Below, piece after piece: positions 48,169-49,026 of a DNA stretch of 49,026 bases. The position numbers and the translations under genes were made by a program. The DNA comes from Mediterranea sp. (in: CFB group bacteria) (lineage in GTDB: Bacteria; Bacteroidota; Bacteroidia; Bacteroidales; Bacteroidaceae), in the NCBI GenBank assembly GCA_031262385.1, contig JAISHU010000104.1, positions 1-49,026 on the forward strand, written 5' to 3'. Position 1 is the first letter of the stretch. Every line of letters begins with the position of its first letter. The notes under the pieces were generated by a model. That model saw nothing but the letters and a program-made list of their open reading frames with translations, made no database searches and had not been told where the DNA came from.

Positions 48169-49026
48169 ATGACAAAAAAAGCTCTTATATATATAATAGG
48201 TGTATGCCTCTGCACAAACATGCAGGCACAACTGCCCGGCGGTCGTACGGCGGCACGCAAGTTACAAATGGCAGAGTTTGCCATATCGCGTCTTTATGTG
48301 GACACGGTCAACGAAGATAAGCTGGTGGAAAAAGCCATCGTAAGTATGTTGGCGGACTTAGACCCCCACTCGGTGTACAACAACGCCAAAGAGGTGAAGA
48401 AGATGAACGAACCTTTGCAAGGCAACTTCGAAGGCATCGGCGTGCAGTTCCAAATGGTGGAAGACACGCTGCTGGTGATACAACCCGTAACGGGCGGTCC
48501 GTCGGAGAAAGCCGGCATTCTGGCGGGCGACCGCATCACCGCCGTTAACGACTCGGCTATCGCCGGTGTAAAGATGTCGACCGAAGAAATCATGCGCCGT
48601 CTGCGCGGACCCAAAGGGACACAAGTACTCCTCACCATTGTGCGCCGCGAAGTAAACCGACCGCTGAACATCACCGTCAAGCGCGACAAGATTCCCATCT
48701 TCAGCATAGATGCCTCGTACCTCATACAACCCGGCACAGGCTACATCCGCATCAGTCGCTTTGCAGCCACTACCGCCGTAGAGTTTACCGAGGCACTCAA
48801 GAAACTTCAAAAGCAAGGCATGAGCGAACTGATTCTCGACCTGCAAGGCAACGGAGGAGGCTACCTCAACGCCGCTATTGATTTGGCGGACGAGTTCCTA
48901 AAACAGCACGAACTGATTGTCTACACCGAAGGACGCAGCGCCAAACGAAACGACTTCTTTGCCAAAGGCACCGGTAACTTCAAGAAGGGAAAGCTCATCG
49001 TGCTGGTAGACGAATACTCCGCCTCG
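48169..49026 (+). CDS. S41 family C-terminal processing peptidase (partial, right edge)
   Basis: The frame from ATG 48169 stays open to the window end (286 codons) and is missing from the ORF track. MTKKALIYIIGVCLCTNMQAQ is a signal peptide. Residues about 30-85 (EFAISRLYVDTVNEDKLVEKAIVSMLADLDPHSVY) are the N-terminal helical domain, residues about 88-165 a PDZ domain (GIGVQFQMVEDTLLVIQPVTGGPSEKAGILAGDRIT), and the S41 core begins at about 182 (GTGYIRISRF) with LILDLQGNGGGYLNAAIDLADEFL. The last residues, LVDEYSAS, contain the catalytic serine. The protease cleaves envelope proteins near their C-termini; the rest lies outside. Confidence 0.92.
   Translation, partial: MTKKALIYIIGVCLCTNMQAQLPGGRTAARKLQMAEFAISRLYVDTVNEDKLVEKAIVSMLADLDPHSVYNNAKEVKKMNEPLQGNFEGIGVQFQMVEDTLLVIQPVTGGPSEKAGILAGDRITAVNDSAIAGVKMSTEEIMRRLRGPKGTQVLLTIVRREVNRPLNITVKRDKIPIFSIDASYLIQPGTGYIRISRFAATTAVEFTEALKKLQKQGMSELILDLQGNGGGYLNAAIDLADEFLKQHELIVYTEGRSAKRNDFFAKGTGNFKKGKLIVLVDEYSAS

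Overview
This 49 kb window looks like a chromosome segment of a Bacteroidales bacterium, most likely of the Bacteroidaceae; I cannot fix the genus. The evidence is the repeated use of the Bacteroidetes -7 promoter box (TAnnTTTG) in front of genes, weak or absent Shine-Dalgarno sequences, Bacteroidetes-restricted families (DUF4827, DUF4294, DUF4491, LruC-domain and PepSY-like lipoproteins), a glycine-lipid acyltransferase pair, and the argR-GNAT-argG-argC-argD gene order. No prophage, conjugative element, intact insertion sequence or CRISPR array is visible.

Layout. 1-2.4 kb: end of an unrecognised gene, an O-methyltransferase, rbfA and a LolC/E-type permease. 2.5-4.7 kb: two AT-richer surface-sugar genes (FkbM methyltransferase, glycosyltransferase). 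4.7-7.8 kb, minus strand: phosphohexosamine mutase, a DUF4827 lipoprotein and a DHH phosphoesterase. 7.9-10 kb: two glycosyltransferases. 10.6-14.4 kb: PepSY-like lipoprotein, two FKBP prolyl isomerases, an Lrp regulator, DUF4491. 14.46 kb: a CAU tRNA. 14.7-19.1 kb: arginine operon. 19.2-25.3 kb: radical SAM protein, an outer-membrane protein behind a possible invertible promoter, SulP transporter, rubrerythrin and a helix-hairpin-helix/barrel protein. 25.4-32.9 kb: DUF4294, glycine-lipid pair, divergent ECF sigma factor and three envelope proteins. 33.1-36 kb: a LuxR-type regulator broken by a stop codon, a serpin lipoprotein and a small barrel. 36-43 kb: rdgB, a thioesterase, hisG-hisD-hisC-hisB and a flippase. 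43-45 kb: mannonate dehydratase and an SDR oxidoreductase for hexuronate use. 45.2-49 kb: an LruC lipoprotein and the start of an S41 protease cut by the window edge.

Most unusual content. Four intergenic regions (about 10.1, 26.4, 33.0 and 47.9 kb) each carry an array of exactly four repeat units with a 22 bp period, i.e. two DNA helical turns. In three of them the units are preceded by motifs of the type TTGCCGGG, also 20-22 bp apart and in either orientation. The arrays at 10.1 and 26.4 kb are two inverted copies of one roughly 400 bp non-coding element with four conserved blocks at matching distances. Three arrays lie between convergent genes and every array follows the 3' end of a gene in the same orientation. 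I know no named element with this design. Two further items deserve attention: a 15 bp perfect inverted repeat that encloses a complete promoter ahead of an outer-membrane protein gene, and the in-frame TAA inside the LuxR-type regulator next to the serpin.

The other genes form mainly housekeeping and envelope-building modules: arginine and histidine synthesis, surface glycan assembly, membrane glycine lipids, oxidative protection and outer-membrane proteins. All functions are inferred from motifs and family memory; no searches were run.
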